A stretch of DNA of 64,000 bases from Cyanoderma ruficeps (GCA_008694505.1 VZDJ01000346.1:17029719-17093718), one strand, 5' to 3'; positions 1-14,100 are shown, counted from the stretch's first letter. Notes: generated by a model from the sequence alone, not told the origin. Made by a program: numbers and translations.

Positions 1-3000
1 TTACTCAGTCCCTTTTACCTCAGGTCCTGCTTGGAGGAAGTATAGAAAGAAGACCAGACCTAATCTCATTTTATCTCATCTTGGAAGCTCCTTGAGGAAT
101 TCAGAAAGCCTGCGAAAACCCAAAAACACACAGAGAAAGAAAAGAGAAAAACCTGCAAACAAAGAAATCCAGCTTTATTTGTGTTCCCCTAAACACATTT
201 GTCAACTACACAGCACTGTTCATTGATGATATTTCCTCAGGTATCTTATGACTCACTGAGCTACATAAACTGTTTGCCAGTCTCTAGGACTCTAAGTGGC
301 TCATATTTAGTTCACCTCTATTCCCTCACATTCTTCTCCTTATTTACTTCTCCCAAATTCCTTCCATCTCTCACTATGCCCATTGTGACCCCTCAGATAA
401 GCAGACTTACAAACTAGCTCTTGTGCTGTTTCAGGGCAGGTGTTGGGTGTATATTTCTTTCTTCCAACTTGTCTCAGCAGCTGATTTGGTGTATGGTGGG
501 ATCTCCCCACACTTTCTCCTCCACAAAGAGTTCCTCTGAGGCCTGCCACAAATTTTCACAGTAGAAGCAATGGAATGAACTCCCAAGCTCCATTTAGTTT
601 TCCTTCCACCAGAGACCTTAAAAGGAACTCTTATTTTAAAGTCCCTCTGTGCGACTTACTGTCCACTTCAGTGTAGACAGACTCTTCAGATACATCTCCT
701 GTCCCTAGCACTAGGAGGTTAAAACACTTCGCTGATGTATTGCCATGCTTACACTGAGCTCCTCCTATGTCTTAAATTGCATAAATATCCTTGAACCCAT
801 GTGTCTAAGATGTGCTGCAGCTGAAGGACCAGCTCAGGGAGCCAACATCTCTTGGACTGAGCCCACCAAAGCAAGCTGTGGGCAGCAGCCCCAGGCAGTC
901 CAAGGCAGCAGGGAGGACCTTGACCCAGCACTCAGTGTCTTTCCCAGAAATAGCAATGGTGGCCTGGCAGAAAAGTTCAGCAGCTCCTGATACTGCCAAG
1001 GTAGCTTGGTCAGCAGTCAGGGGTTCAAGAGCCACAATTCAACCCCTGCAGCTGCTGTGGTTAAACCATCTTCTTAATTACACAAAAAAATGTGCTTGAA
1101 ATCATGAGTTTCATTGGTTCCATTCACCCTGCCTGAAACCAGAGTAAACTAGGCAAAAGAAAATCATAGTTCAGAGCCAATTTTGCCTATCTGCACCAGC
1201 CTTATCAGGATGTGGGGACATTTGGAGACTGGGAACCAAAGGTTTTTCCTGAAACAGAGAGAGTCATAACCAAGACATTTCTTAAACCACACAGATTTTT
1301 TATGCAGTTTGTTGTGGTTCATATTAGTTGTTGCTTTTTTACCCCACTCTAAGAAGCTACTGCCACTGATACCTGTGTTTAGCAAGCGTTGAAGGTTTCT
1401 CTATCACATGCACAGACGATTTTTTTTTAATTTGTCATACATAGCTACATCCAGAAATTTAGAACCAAGAACAAACTCTGAGACAGATCAACTTGGAACT
1501 ATAACAACTTGCCCGTGCTGTGCAATGATGTTTAAACCACACAAAATAATCTTTGCAAATGTAAGATATATTGCTTCAGCAGCTGTGCTTTTGAAGATAT
1601 TGTAGAATTCTTACTACAAGAAGACTGAAAGCTACTTTCATCATACTGTTTGGAAAAAAACAGACAAACCCCAGGGATTACTAATGATGTGTAAATAAAC
1701 CAAAGTGAGCATTCTGGCAAAGGAGTAAACAGCAGCAGTGCTTGAGATCCGACATGGCGACCCAGGTGACGACACTGATCAATACCTTCCTGGAGAGGAA
1801 AAATTAGAGAGTGTAGAACTAGAGACATCATACAGTTTAAAATTATTAGAGCCTTAAGCTAAACAGAAGGAAACAACCTCATAAGGTTGTAAGCGGGCTT
1901 TTTGCTCACCCTGTGCCATGCCTCCTTTCATTGTGCAAGGCTGTTATCAGCTTTCATTAGTGACTCTTTTGGCATAAAATTTTTCTCCCATGAAATGTGC
2001 AGATTTATATGGACAAAATCAAGATTATTAAATTAAAATCCTGGATACTTGGCAATGAAATATGGCTGAGGAAACAAGTCTGAAAGCACACAAGAAACAA
2101 TCAAGTCCCTTGGCAAAAAGAATAAGCAAATAAATACTTTGTAGCTGGATAAATGTTATGTTGTGCTAGCTTTCAGAAACATCAGGGGCATAAGCTCACA
2201 ACAGACACAGGAGAGCAAATTATATTCTCTTCTAACTCAGAGGCAGCCACATGGAGCTCTAGATTGGGGTCTCATCTTTTCTTTAAAAACATTTATTTTA
2301 CAGAATTTATTTTACTGAAACGTTCACTACATCTGGAATCCAAGACACGTAACCACAATTACTAAGCTGTGGAATGCTTATTGCATCCTCTCACTGCAGG
2401 AATCCTGTAGGATTCCTGTAGAGGGTACCAGCATCATCTGGAGCACAGGAGACATCCCAGACTGGTCTGCCCATATCATGAGAGCTGTTGCATGTGCCTA
2501 GAGAGAGGCACAGAGGAGCAACAAACCTCCTCAAATGGAAGAGTGAACTGAACGTGGGTCTTGATGTCTACAGGTGTCTCCACCACCAATCCACAGGGAC
2601 AGGCACCCATACTGACCCCTTTCCTGCCTCCTGTTGGGTCTGTTCTTCCAGACCATGCTTCCTGTGGTTCTTTGTTGTGATAGATGATCAAAAGAGGGTA
2701 GGAAGAAAATCAAAAACCAGGTTAATTCATTAAGTGGTTAATCCATTAAAAGTGATGATAATAATCACTTTGGTGAGTCTCATCGCAGGCCCTGCTCTCC
2801 TGCACCAAAAGGCTGTGTAAAGCTGGAGCTGTCTTATGGAAAGCAACAAGTCACAGTTCAGTTTCACAATTTTTCTTCTACTTTGTCCACAATTAAGCAA
2901 GGAGAAACATTAATTTGCCTTTTAACACAGATGTTTCACTCTTCTCTCAGTACTCCTTACTAGTAATGGAAAAAAGGCAGGCCACTTGATTATGGTAGAG

Positions 3001-4222
3001 AGCATCAGGAAACACCTTCATCTTGAGAAACAAGAAAGGGAATAACCACAGACAAGAAGGAAAATATAACATGGAGGACTAGAGAGCACACAGTTCTTAC
3101 AGGAACAGACATGTAACAACACCTGCAGAAATTCTTATGTAAGAAATACAAATACAACTGGAGGCAGTACCAGCACTGGGGTTGTCCTGACGGTTATAAA
3201 GGAAGGAATTGGAGAAGCTGGTTTGCTTTAATTGCATGCAGACAGAATGAAATCCATACCAGCAATTCTATGTACTTACTGCTTTCAAGAACTCAAATTA
3301 CACAAAGCTGAAAACAATTATGAGCCAAATTATTTTAGAGAAAGAATTTAAACAGGAAAAATGTGAGTGATAATTGGGAACTATTTAAACACAATTTACT
3401 AAGTGCCCCAAAAGGCACATTCTCACATTGCACAAAAGATGTCAAGTGGAGTTTAAAAAAAAGCAAAGCAAAACAAAACAAAAGCACAAGCTGGCTTAGA
3501 AAGGAAATTAAATCAGCTTTTACAAAAACTCCACAAACAGTCCCACTTCACAATTCACCCAGCAACAAAATATTAAACAAACAAACCTCACATATATCAT
3601 CATTAATAAGGAAGGAACTGCTGATAACAGCTGTGTATCAGATACCAGCAAGGGCAGATGAAAGGAAACAATGGAATACAAAAGTGGGGGGGGAGGGGTT
3701 GGCCATTGAAATGATAGGAGGGAGGATTTTTTTTTAAGCATATCAGAGGAAAAAAGCCTCCTAAGAGTTGTAATTATTCACTGTTAAATGGTAAAAGTGG
3801 AAGAATCATAGAACCATAGTTCTAAGAAATTTTGGTTTAGATAAAGGTCATAATATTTTCACTGTGTTCTTAAATCTCTGTAAGAGATTTTGATTTAGAA
3901 GAAGAATGGGGGGAAAGTAACGCAACAGTAGAAATTCAATTTGTTGATGCTAAACATGTTCAGAAGTGCTGACCCAAAGGAACACTGCAGTGCTTCTGAG
4001 GCGGGCAGCAGGGTCCAGGGGACAGTTCAGGTCAGGGAAGACATTGAACTGGACCTTTCCTGGCTGCATGCACAGCCCTGTTCAAAACACAGACTCCAAG
4101 TCTGTGCTCCCAGGGTGCTCCCAGGGTCTCAGAGGATGTACGTGAGGAGGAAAAGGCCATGGTCAGCTGTGCAAGGTGATGGAGATGCTCTGTAGGAGAT
4201 CTCTCTTCCATGTCACAGATTT
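1..4222. other. Intergenic DNA downstream of ENPP2, no gene seen
   Basis: AT-rich sequence with no open frame that looks like protein or has splice-flanked homology to a known family. Frames of up to about 124 codons occur on both strands but are low-complexity or unrelated to any family I know. A small inverted repeat, GGAATCC-TGTA-GGATTCC, lies at 2399-2416. A G-rich run lies near 3684-3697. A weak CR1-like tail may be present near 3805-3850. Confidence 0.6.
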
Positions 4223-4227
4223 GCCAG
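4223..4227. repeat. Left target-site duplication (GCCAG) of the solo LTR
   Basis: GCCAG sits directly before the LTR's first bases (TGTCCTGGG) and is repeated exactly at 4935-4939, directly after its last bases. A 5-bp duplication is typical of ERVL-type (class III) integrases. Confidence 0.8.
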
Positions 4228-4934
4228 TGTCCTGGGTTATAGTCTATTCAATTTCATCTGCTGAAAAACAGTTGGGGGCGGGTGCCTTTTGATAACGGGC
4301 CAACAGTCAGTATCAGGTAGAGCATTGTTCTTATCTTTCTCCATAATGGGCCATTAACACTCTTCCCAAGCCGTCTCCCCTTCCCAACACATACCTACAT
4401 CCTAGCGTACCTATTGTGACATGCTCCACCCCGTGGGAGGAGCCAGCCATTCTTATCAGGATAAAGCTGGAACTTTAAACCAGCACAGTGTCTTGCTTCA
4501 TCCGATTACGGGAGAAAGGCTGGACCCTTCTCACCACCTCAGGACCCCTTTCTTTTCTGCTACTGGATTATTTCTGCCTCAGCGGAGCTGTACCTGCCAT
4601 TCCAGGAGGACTCACTTTTGGACTGCTTTCCACACCCTGACTAACAAGGTTGTAGCTTTGACCCTGTCAGGACTTTTCAAAATTGTTGTTTGTTGGTTTG
4701 CTGGTTTGGTGGGGTGGTTTTGTTTTGTTTTGTTTTGTTTTTTTCCTTTTTCTTTTCTACCACATTTGTATTCTTATATTCTTAGTAAAAAGCTGTTATT
4801 CCTACTCCCAAATCGTTGCCTGAGAGCCATTAATTGCAAAATTAGAACTTGGCGGGGGGTGAGGGGTTTACATCCTCTATTCTAAAGAGAACCCCAGTTT
4901 CCCTGGCAGATACCTGTCTTTCTAAACCAAGACA
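4228..4934 (+). mobile_element. Solo LTR of an ERVL-type endogenous retrovirus
   Basis: A 707-bp element starting TGTCCTGGGTTA and ending TAAACCAAGACA. These ends are imperfect inverted repeats of each other with the canonical TG..CA termini. Identical GCCAG duplications flank it. It contains a TATA-like GATAAAG near 4460, a TTTTG repeat (about 4718-4743) and an AGTAAA polyadenylation-like signal near 4786. The 154-codon frame at 4421-4885 is inside the LTR and is not a gene. No gag, pol or env sequence is next to it, so the internal part was lost, most likely by recombination between two LTRs. The LTR call is strong. The ERVL class is inferred from duplication length and overall resemblance to passerine LTRs. 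Confidence 0.83.
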
Positions 4935-4939
4935 GCCAG
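4935..4939. repeat. Right target-site duplication (GCCAG) of the solo LTR
   Basis: Exact copy of 4223-4227, directly after the terminal ACA of the LTR. Confidence 0.8.
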
Positions 4940-6394
4940 TCTGCACCATATTTACACTCTATGCACCATACCCACAGCAGCACAGACTTTGTCACAAAGC
5001 ACCTCTGGACTCCTCAGGAGCCCCAAAATCAACACAAGTATAACCTAACCAAGGCCATATGTGCTGGACACTGAGCCCAGGCCTCTGGACTGCATGCCAG
5101 TGCCTGGGTAGCAGTGGATCAGGCAGAGATGGACAGCATACTTGGGGCCAGCACAAAGTGGAAAAGACACTTGTCTGTCTCCCCAGCTTGGCAGAACCTG
5201 GGACCTTACACAGACACCCTTAGGTTTTGTAGGCCTTCTGCCAGTTCATTTAGCCTCTAATGCAGCCTGATACCCCACCCTTGAAAGTCTATTGCCATCA
5301 GTGCTGGTGCCCTACCAGAGGCATCTTTAAAGTGACTCTGAAGTGCAGACTCCTATGGTAACTTGATCCATGGCATTTATGATGATTTCCAAGAAGTCAG
5401 GCCATGAGAACAGTGGTTTTCAAATGCTGTGACAGATGCTATGTGCTTGGCCCACAGCTGGTGAAATATGAGTATGTTACATCCTTTTGAAAGGATTTGG
5501 CTGAACAACAGGGAGAAATGCTACCAGTTTTCCTCATCCTGACAAACATCCCTGCTGTGCTGTCGGTCAGGCAGTCATTTGTGGGGAAGGCAGATGGCAG
5601 GTGACATTTTCTCTGAAAATGCTGGGTAGGGGAGAAAACTGTAGGCAGGAGTATGTGGTGAGCAAAGGGAACATCCTCCTTTGGCAAAGCAGAGCCCTTC
5701 AACAGAGCAGAAGGTGGAACATGCAGCAAGGTGCTTCTCCCAGATGCCAAGAGGGGGCTGACAAGGCTGGATGTGTCTAAAGAAGCTGGTACAACATGGC
5801 AGGACTAAGCCTAGGCTTGAAGGAAAGGACCTGTCCATAAGGACACAATGAGTGGAAGTGACATTTGTTTACAGACTTTTTAAATTTAATCCAAATTTTT
5901 CTTGAAGCTTTCTTGTCATGATTTATCTTCCAATAAAGCCTAGCCATGCAGTTCTCAAGCTCCTCTGGCATCTGGATGTACTAATTTTCTGAGAAAAGCA
6001 CAGATCTTCCAAGAGTACTGCATATCACCCACTCTTCTGACAGAAAACATCATCTCAAGACAAGGCTCAAAACCAGACCAAGGCCTTTTCACCAGACCAA
6101 GGCCTTTTTCATTGGTTGCTGCAATTCCACCCTCTCCAGACAAGTTTTTTTACATTGAATATTACTCGTAGATAAAGAAAAAAGAGACCTATAAGAAGCC
6201 CTAAAACAATATTTTCATGGCACATCCTGCTCAGATCAAAAAAAACAAATATATAATTAACAACCAAAGGATATTAACACAGTTGCTGGCTAGAAAAGGA
6301 AGAAATGCAATCATAGAAGCATTTCTACAAAACAGAGTTTTGCTGCCTATTTCTGCCACACTTAAAGGACAGCCCAGAGGGTAAATAGCAGGAA
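4940..6394. other. Intergenic DNA with a short tandem duplication
   Basis: No gene recognised. The one structured item is a two-copy 19-bp tandem repeat at 6072-6109. Confidence 0.6.
6072..6109. repeat. Two-copy 19-bp tandem repeat
   Basis: The unit ACCAGACCAAGGCCTTTTC occurs at 6072-6090 and again at 6091-6109. The only difference is a T for the last C. This is a recent local duplication with no evident function. Confidence 0.85.
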
Positions 6395-6465
6395 ATGACC
6401 ATTATGTTGGACACAATGATTTTAAAGGTCTTTTCCAACCTAAATAATTCTATGATTGTGTGAAT
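6395..6465 (+). mobile_element. CR1 LINE 3' end fragment
   Basis: The segment has the diagnostic avian CR1 tail in plus orientation: a GTTGGAC..AATGATTTTAAAGGTC stretch, then TTTTCCAACCTAAAT and the terminal ATTCTATGATT. It is about 70 bp, 5' truncated, and diverged from the usual consensus. The left limit is approximate. Confidence 0.85.
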
Positions 6466-9400
6466 GCAAAGCTGAGACTGTGCTTGAGGCTGTGTCTGGC
6501 TGAAGCCTTTGCCCTGGTTCTTCACTGCCCTCAGCCAATAGTGGCCTGGAACTGTGGATTTCATACAGGCTGTATGCAAGGTCCTTCTTTCCTTTTGTGT
6601 ACAAGATGGGATTTCACAATCTTGGTAAAGCATCTGTAGAGATAATTGACAAACAGGTACCCAAGGTTAGCTTGATCCAACTGGTCCCTGCTTTACTGCC
6701 CCGAGAGCCTCTCCAGCTCCCAGGGGGACTCTAGGAAGGCAGTCAGGAAAACTACTCAGGGGCATGCAAGCCCTGCAAACAAGAGGATCTGGGTATGTAG
6801 CCCTATTTTTATAATTTTCTACACAGAAATAGAGACTCGAGAACAAGCTCATCAATCTTTTATTTATAACCACTGTGTTGCTCAAGGAGTGATGCTTCTA
6901 CTGGGGGGCCCAGCAGGGGCTCCTGTGGTCTCTTGGGATTTTCTTCCCTCCTTATAACTGGTCTCTTCTGTGAGCTCTCTCATCTCAGCCTTGTAGTCTG
7001 CCAGGGTGGCTGCAACAACATTTCCCAGAGAAAGACAAAGATGTGTGGGACCAAAGTAGTTGGGCATCTCTCTGGAAACTGTTCAGACACGCCTCCAGGT
7101 TTAAGTTCTATCTAGGCATACAGTTATTTCTCACTCTAAGAATTATTTCAAGGAACATTACTAATGAAAATTTATTGCTTTAAAATATACCTTGCATTGC
7201 GTAATAAAATTTTACCTGTGAGACTTTCTCTACTAAAAAGTTTAGAAAAATATAAGGATTTTAAAGTCTTAAATTAATCTTCTAAGGTGAGAAACAAAAG
7301 CCAATTGACTTGAGCCTCTGCACTAAAAAAACCCCCATGAGCTGCTGCCTAATTTTTCATATTCTGAAGTCATCTTGTTTTCCCAGCACATTATGTTTAC
7401 TGGTACATTTGAACACGACAGGTCAAAAATGCACTGAGTATATGTGAAACAGATTAACAGCTATATGAAAAAAAAGTCAGCTTAATATTTATATCTTTGG
7501 CCTAGATGCTACTAAACATTTTACAACTTTAATACCTTTTACACATGTATTTTAACTTTTACCTCATTGAAAAAAGAGATTTTAATTCAACACTTAAAGA
7601 TTATTTAAGAACTGTTTTAAGTGCTAAGTGCTTAAGAACCTTCCCAAGTTCAACCTGTAAAGTTTCATTTATACTAGAAATCAGTTGAGATGAAGGTACC
7701 ACATAAAATACAGGGTAAACTCATATTTTGTAAAGCAGTTGTCAGTTAAGTGTGTGGGTTTAGAACAGATAAAGACATTCTTTAATAAGCTTTGAAACTT
7801 GTGAGTTAAACCAGCACCAGCAAAAACATTACATGGCAGTCAATGGCCCATGCGAAGATAGGAATTAAAATGCCAAAATCTATTTTGCCCTTTTTTCCCC
7901 TCCCTCCTTACTTTGCAGAAACATTTTTCTCAACCTCTGGGACCTCAGGCCAAGGCTGTCTAACCAAAATAAAAGTCAATTTTTATATTGTTCAATATTT
8001 TGTAATACCAAACATTCCATCAAGAGACAAAGATTGCTTTCTTTGTTTGTTTCTTATTGAAAGCTTGCTATCTGGTAGATCATAAACTACTAAGATCACT
8101 GAACATTAATCACTACTACTTTGCAGGCACTCTTAGCGATCCATCTTTGTTTTCTCATTTCCTTTTATATGCTATTTTGGATAATCAGTGAATATAAGAA
8201 TTTATTGCAGGTGAGCATACTTAAAGAACAAAACAAACAAACAAGAAACTCCCTAAACTCATGCATTTTGAAATAAACTTAAGCTAATGGAGGAAAGAAA
8301 TTCCAGCAAGCAGAAATTACACAAAAATGAAATGAGCAAGTATCTTTATGCATATAATTCGTAGATGACAGACATAATACTTAAGTACAAAGATCAAGGT
8401 TATTTTCAAGTTTACGTTACCACTCCTGGAAAATCAATCTACATTGTTTTTAGCACAGGTTAGGAACTGGAGTAATGATTAAGTGATTTGCCAAGGACAT
8501 GGTTAGACAGACTTGGAAAATGGGAAACAGTGATTTCTTTCCAAAGGGAACATGTAGTTTATAGTCACAGCTGGTATCTCTATGTAGAAGAGTTCAGTCT
8601 TATAATCCATGGTGTAAGAGATCAAGCAGATTTTAATACAAAGCCTCCTATTACCAGAGTAGCAGGAATCATCTTAGACTTCAGTCAGGCCTGGGACCTA
8701 CTCTGAGGCTGCAGTAGGACATGGCAGGCAACCCAAAAGATACGAAAGGATTCACAGTTTGTAAATACTTTTTCCTACACTCCAGTGTACTTTTCCTCCC
8801 AAAGGAAAAAACAATGTTGAAAAATACTTTGCAGCTTTAAACACATGACCAAGTGCCCTCAAAAGTCAAAGGGATTTAAGTATAGAGATGTCAACTAAAC
8901 ACATATTTAAGTATCCTGTTGGATTACACACACACAGATTTGATATGACTGATTGAACCCACATTCCAATTACTGGAATATGTTTAAATCCAAGGCTGTT
9001 GGTACAACATATCCATTGTACAGTACCCCAGTATTTTGCCAAGGAGTAGTTCTGTGAAGGGTTATGTGTCTATAAAAAAGATTTAGGAAAGAGTAGAGAT
9101 GATGAGAAGGGTTTTCTCCTTTTCTAGCATCTGGCTTTACTAGAAAAACACTTTTTAATTTCACTATAATTAGAGCTGCTTAAGGTCATGTTTCCTCCTC
9201 TATTTTCAGCTGAGAAATTTGTCCAGACAGTTTCCATATTACAGGCTTATTCCCTCCTGCCCCTCAGTTCTGGCTTTCAGAGGCTCTGGGGGCAGCTCAG
9301 GTCCCAGCAGATGGTAGATGTGCCGTGCTCATCCTGCAACCTGGGATGTCCTGAGGTGCTGCACTGATGGCTTTGGCATGTTCAGAGCATCCAAGAGTCA

Positions 9401-11078
9401 CTGAGTGTGCCATAGCTAGTCTGTCTCTCACCGCACCCATCCTCTCAAATGCCAGGCTAATTCCAGGAGACTTCCCTGGAAATTAACAGTATCAGATGAA
9501 TAACATTAGAATAACAGATGAATAACATTCTTCAATCTGTTCTCCTGTCCCAGTCAGAGACCATCTATCCTTGCAAAAAAATTATACTGTGTGACATTAA
9601 ATACTCATCTTTCATAGAAAGGTCTGGAGCACTGAAATTCCTTTTGGTTTGAAAGGAACTTCTTGGGGCTGTTTTACACTTATAAATGCACTACTTTGTA
9701 CAGCTTGGGTAACCAGGACAATGCCAAGTTTAAGCCACAAGCAGGACCCAGTGTAAAATTAATATTTTTTCCCTCGGTAAATTTATTCGTAAGTGAGTTG
9801 ACAATGTTCCAACTAGATAGGAAGAACAAAAATTAATTCACAATGGAAAGTCATGATCTAGAGGTGATTCAGCATACGACCAGGATGAAAGGCAGGAAGA
9901 GATTAAGTACCTTTCAAAGGGAAACACTGCATTTTACATTGCAAATAGAGGGCATCAAAGAAAACACAGATGAATCAGATAATAGCAGGAGCTTTTTCAT
10001 TCAAATGTTAAAGACATTTTGAAGAAGAGATCCTGCATACACTGACACTTGCAGTGAAGTGCTGCAAAAATGGCTTCTGTTCTTCCAGCCTTGAAAATAT
10101 TTCAAAAAGAAAAAAGAAAAAACCCCAAACCCACAAACAAACAAACAATAAACCACCGAAACAAAACCAGAAAAAATGGCATTGCCTAAAATGGGCTTGT
10201 GAGGATTCAGTGAGAGGCTCTTCAGCTGGAAGCGAGGTGTGATGTAGCAAAGAAAATGTTTGATGAAGAAACAAAAATTCTAAGAAGGAAGCCTTTGGGA
10301 AAGGGGAAGAAACTGCCAGTGAAGTGATTCTCAGTGCCACTGAGAGCAGGGGACATTTGCAAAGGCGAGAATAAGATCATCTAACAAGGATTTTCCATTA
10401 GTAGTGTCAGGTGTGATAGAAGATATCAGAAATTGCATGTCTATCAGGCCCACATCTCCTCAAGGCTGGTTGTTTCTTTTCACAAAAGTGTCATATAGAG
10501 GACTTAGAAAAGAGTGCAGATGTCAAAATATACACCCACTATTTGTATCTTCTGCTTTCTCCTGACTAGCAGCTCTACTGATGCGCCTGTGAAGGTCCCC
10601 TCCAAAGAGAAGACTGGGCAGATCAACACTTCTATTTACTGCTCCTGTTGGGCCCAGATTTTTACCCAATGATTATATGAGTTGAAATAAGTCCAAGGAG
10701 ATAAAGGTTGTTGCGGGTAGGAGATCACACAAATGACACAGCCACATCATCAGGTCAGAAATATGTGTCACTCCTGAGAATACTGTTTTTCACACACAGA
10801 CCATTCCCACCAGATGCATTAAACAAATACCTGGACTTAGGGAGCTCCTGAAATGCTTTGCTGAATAGAGCTGTGCAGTGTCAGGATGTTATTTTCAGGC
10901 CTACGAGCAAGTAAGGAATCTTATTTGAGTCCAGAGAAACAGTCAGCGCCATTAAAAATCAAGTCATGGCTAATTGAGCAATAAGATATTCAGGCCACTG
11001 CCTTAAAATGATTATTTCAACACATGCAAAGTCCTCATGCTTTGGACTGAAGCTCTCTTAAGCAAGAGAGAGTTAGAA
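6466..11078. other. Intergenic DNA, no gene seen
   Basis: AT-rich sequence without a supported gene or RNA. A short CA run lies near 8928. An A/C-rich low-complexity tract lies at about 10119-10173; it produces a spurious 110-codon minus-strand frame. Confidence 0.6.
10119..10173. repeat. A/C-rich low-complexity tract
   Basis: A run of AAACC, CAAA and ACAA words with almost no G or T. Similar tracts recur near 12300, 26393, 43196, 47801 and 51296. Confidence 0.7.
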
Positions 11079-11150
11079 ACATAGAATCATTGAATGGTTT
11101 GGGTTGGAAGGGAACTTTAGAGGTCATCCCCCTGTAATGAGCAGAGACAG
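11079..11150 (-). mobile_element. CR1 LINE 3' end fragment, reverse orientation
   Basis: CATAGAATCATTGAATGG is followed by TTTGGGTTGGAAGGGAAC and TTTAGAGGTCATCCCCCTG. This is the complement of the CR1 3' tail and the start of its 3' UTR. It is a short 5'-truncated copy. The right limit is approximate. Confidence 0.85.
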
Positions 11151-14100
11151 AGCTTGTTAGAAGACAGCACAGCAAGACAGAAAGTTTCTTACCTCTGGCC
11201 CACTGCAACTAGTAACACAGATCTGTAGAGAAATCCTCTACAGACACCCTCATTTCCACTTCTCGTGAAAGACAGGTTCATTTTGTTAACACCTGACAGC
11301 CCCTCAGCTGAGCCCCCAGTTACCACTTTTGGGAGCAGCCCCAGGATGGAGTGCCTGGGATGGGCTGAGCTGAGAGTGTCTAAGTGGTAAAAATGTACTT
11401 CTGGGTGGCAATGCATTGTTTAACAGACTCAGCTGCCTCATAGCACAACTGGGCAAGCCTGCACCAATATGGGTAACCAAATTAGTTTGAAGCATTAGTA
11501 ACAGCGATCTGAAACAATCAGGCTTCTTAGTGACTTAAGCACTTAAGGGCTGTGAAGGAGCTTCTCACCTAATTCAATCTGTCTCAAATGAAAATATTTT
11601 TAGTCCCCACCAGATCATTTCAGTCACTCTGTCACTAATTATCACTCTTTTTTGCTTTTTAACTAGGCATATTCTGTGTTGCTTCCTAACCCATTTCCAA
11701 GTAAAAGGAGCCACATAAGTAGAACTCTAGCTTTTAAATCCTTCAATGAAATAAACTGTTCCTTCTCCTCCTGGAGCAGGTTAGAGGGAAGCAATTCTGC
11801 AGGCAATGAGGAAACAATAACCCTTGCCAGGAGAGGAGACAATAACTTCTTAAGCCAGCTCAGTGCAGCTGAGAGTCTGTGTCCAAAACCCAGGAATATC
11901 ACATGATCTGCCTCTGCCACACCAAGAAATTTAACATTTGCCTGGAGGAGGTAGTTTGTTAAACCACTTAAGGAAGTCCCACAAGACTATATCCTTAGGC
12001 AAAAACTAACACTAAATTATGTGGGGATGGACTGAGTGGCTGCTGAATATTCATTATCTTCTTGCAAGCTTTATTTGCTAGTCTACATTTAATTATGAGA
12101 GTAGAAAATACAGTCGTCTCTATGGCACCCATGTTATGAAACTAGAATTAAGCAAGGGTACCCAGGGCATAATTGTAGGCATGTGCTCACATAAATCTAA
12201 ATCTGTAAAATAAACAGAAATATTAAATGAGCCTCTTTCTCAGAAATCCGTTGCAACAGCTTCTTTTCTTATTCAGAAGAGATGTGCTTGCAGATTAAAC
12301 AAAAACCCCAAAACAACCCCAAGATAAAAAAACCCAACCAACTAAAAAAATATTTTGGAAAGGAGTGGGTGGATTATTTAAATAGCAGTGAGGAAGGCGA
12401 GCTTGTTAGGATAAGAATGATGTTGACACAAAAGGAATAAGAAGATATAATCTGAACTTAAGACTTGCCATTTTTTTATCATTACAGTTCTGAATTTAGC
12501 TTTCACTTAGAGCAGAGAGGCCAACAGCTTAACCCCAACCTTGTTGCAGTTCTTGCTAGAGTTTCCTAGACCAGCTGCCTTCAGCATCCAGTTGGGATGC
12601 AGTGATCTGAAAAATTGCAACTGAAAGTATTTGTACACTCTTTTGAGGGAAATTCAGAAATGCAATCTCTAAGACTGTGGAGTTTGGGATACTTCTTCTT
12701 CTGTCAGATAATGCTCATGATAAAAACAAAGTTCAGAAAGCCCCATCCCTTCTGAGAATTACACAGTGCATACTTGATACTGAAATTTTGGGTGGGATTT
12801 TCCATGAACCTCTGAATCTTCAAATGTTGTATAAGAGTAGTGCAGCCTAGAAACTTCAAATCCTTTTCAAGCCCTTGTGGTATGTGCTGTATTATCTTAC
12901 AAACGACAAGCCTTGAAGTATTTACCCTCATGAATACCCAGCTGCCTTTACAAATTCCAGGGCAGAGAGGGAAGAGCCAAGGCTCTCAGACCTTCTCTGT
13001 CAGTCACTCTGTGTAGCAAATCCAGCATCTCCAATGGACCACTCTGGGATCTTCGATACAGCCTACAAGCTGCATATGAGATAGCGCAGCTAGGGGAGGT
13101 GCCCTCCCCTTTATTTATACAGCAGGAAAGAAACATTCAGCCTTAGCCCCACTACGGGCAAAAGCAAAGAGACTATTTCTCCTATTGCCCTTCTTCATTT
13201 TTACCTCACCCTTTCCTACTCCCTCATAAACCTGCTCAAGATTGCTGACACTTCTACTTCTCATGCACAATGAAATGCTGTTGAAAAGAAAGAAATTACT
13301 CACGTGGAAACAGAATTTTCCTGAGGGGCTCTACAAAGGCCACAAAATAAAGGAAATGTAAAACCTTGTCTACAACTTCAGCACAACAATAAAAATGAGT
13401 ACACATAGGCTCTCAGAATCACATACTTCGCCAGTATACTTGGAATTTGTGTTGATGACATTATTTAATGCAAAGCTGGAGGGTTCTGAGACAGACAGAT
13501 GATGAGAGCCTGACTAGATCAGAGCAGAGAGGGAGAAGCCCAGAAAGGACAGCAAACAGGGAGGAGGAGTATGGAGGGAAGAAAGATGAAGTAATGGGCA
13601 GATTGTCAGGCAATACCCCAACCTTGGAAAAGAGATGTGGACAGCATCAGATAAGGGCCAAGGGGAGCGAGATGTAATGAGATTGACCCATGCAAAAGCT
13701 CAGGAAACTATCTAAACTTTTTTCATCCTTAACTGATTGAACTTTTCTCAATGAGTGGTCCAAGGATAAAGTTTAAAATGGAATTGACTGCACCAGATTT
13801 CAGGTTACAACCGGAAGAACAGCTCATGATTTTGACCACAGGAGGGCTCCAAGGTTTCATGAATGCATATGGAAACCTTTTGAGAAAGCTTAGAATTAGA
13901 TGATGAGGCACAGCAGATGAAAGCCATGGAGGTGCACTCTCAGTTCAATGTGGACATCTACAAGCCCAGCTGAGCATGCTGAATACAATGGCTTTTTTCT
14001 TAAACAAAGAAGAGAAACAAAAAGAACTATTTTTCTGCAAACTTCTTTTTTCTCTACTGCCTTAAAAGGATTATCATAAAATTGTCAGTTGTTAGCTCTT

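Noticed and set aside
3805..3850. Possible CR1 tail (AATCATAGAACCATAG and AAGGTCAT)
   Set aside because: Only scattered words match; too short and diverged to call.
4421..4885. 154-codon plus-strand open frame
   Set aside because: Lies wholly inside the LTR and includes its TTTTG repeat. LTRs do not code here.
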